NCBI RefSeq assembly: GCF_900142545.1
Contig: NZ_FRBF01000017.1
Location: forward strand, 1 to 64,000
Reading direction: 5' to 3'
Origin: Fibrobacter sp. UWT2
GTDB taxonomy: Bacteria > Fibrobacterota > Fibrobacteria > Fibrobacterales > Fibrobacteraceae
DNA length: 64,000 bases
The translations under genes were made by a program, and so were the position numbers. The first letter of the stretch is position 1. Each line of letters starts with the position of its first letter. The notes below the pieces were generated by a model. That model was not told the DNA's origin. It saw nothing but the letters and a program-made list of their open reading frames with translations, and did not search any database. This document shows positions 63,965 through 64,000 of this stretch, piece by piece.

Positions 63965-64000
63965 ATGCAGTTAGTATTAGCCCCATTTATCTGGTTTGGC
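63965..64000 (+). CDS. Start of a further gene (cut by the window end)
   Basis: ATG at 63965 with a clear aaggag site (63953-63958) overlapping the dnaB stop region. Only the first 12 codons (MQLVLAPFIWFG) are visible. The product cannot be identified. Close spacing to dnaB suggests co-transcription. Confidence 0.55.
   Translation, partial: MQLVLAPFIWFG

Noticed and set aside
62549-64000. Replication origin near dnaB
   Set aside because: No DnaA-box cluster, dnaA or dnaN was seen, and dnaB genes are often far from the origin.

Overview
The window most likely comes from Fibrobacter (phylum Fibrobacterota), an anaerobic gut plant-fibre degrader. The basis is two tandem-domain lipoproteins of the Fibrobacter-type FISUMP family, a TIGR02147-type protein, and secreted plant-polysaccharide enzymes (GH9, GH3, GH54, PL10, CE8) with carbohydrate-binding modules and C-terminal sorting-like tails. 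Class I fumarase and monomeric NADP isocitrate dehydrogenase fit its central metabolism. No rRNA, tRNA or CRISPR array was seen.

Layout. 1-0.9 kb: a type IV pilin gene with its own promoter and terminator. 1-16 kb: a surface-glycan locus. AT-rich glycosyltransferases on alternating strands sit beside an ABC polysaccharide exporter (wzm, wzt), two alkaline-phosphatase/LTA-synthase-like membrane enzymes and a polytopic membrane protein. The wzt gene is itself a base-composition mosaic. 16.2-26.2 kb: an AAA ATPase, then a sugar-modification set (ArnC/DPM1-like transferase, Gfo/Idh/MocA oxidoreductase, ATP-grasp enzyme, WecE-type aminotransferase). A 4.3-kb block with two FISUMP lipoproteins and a truncated DUF4143 ATPase interrupts it, leaving a 26-codon diverged copy of the wecE 5' end. 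26.2-38.2 kb: GH3 glucosidase, isocitrate dehydrogenase, a pectate lyase/pectinesterase pair, an unknown protein coupled to an M16 protease, and a cation diffusion facilitator. 38.4-44.7 kb: an RND-type adaptor, then yceD-rpmF-plsX, fabD-fabG-acpP and rnc, with the usual fabH and fabF missing. 44.8-51.5 kb: a lipoprotein/TIGR02147 pair divergent from a GH54 arabinofuranosidase, fumarase with a decayed 3'-end duplicate beside it, and an Ala/Pro/Glu/Lys-rich envelope protein. 51.8-64 kb: a 2150-residue GH9 enzyme, a histidine kinase, a CheY-like receiver, an NtrC-type activator with a degenerate receiver, dnaB, and the start of one more gene.

The most unusual signals are three. First, diverged duplicates of gene ends lie beside intact wecE and fumarase, with only synonymous differences. 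Second, TATATT-like boxes recur 4-10 nt before start codons, mostly without a Shine-Dalgarno sequence, which suggests leaderless transcripts. Third, the exporter ATPase is mosaic: its carbohydrate-recognition half matches the foreign-looking glycosyltransferases while its ATPase half matches the host. All functions are inferred from sequence patterns read by eye; no database search was run.
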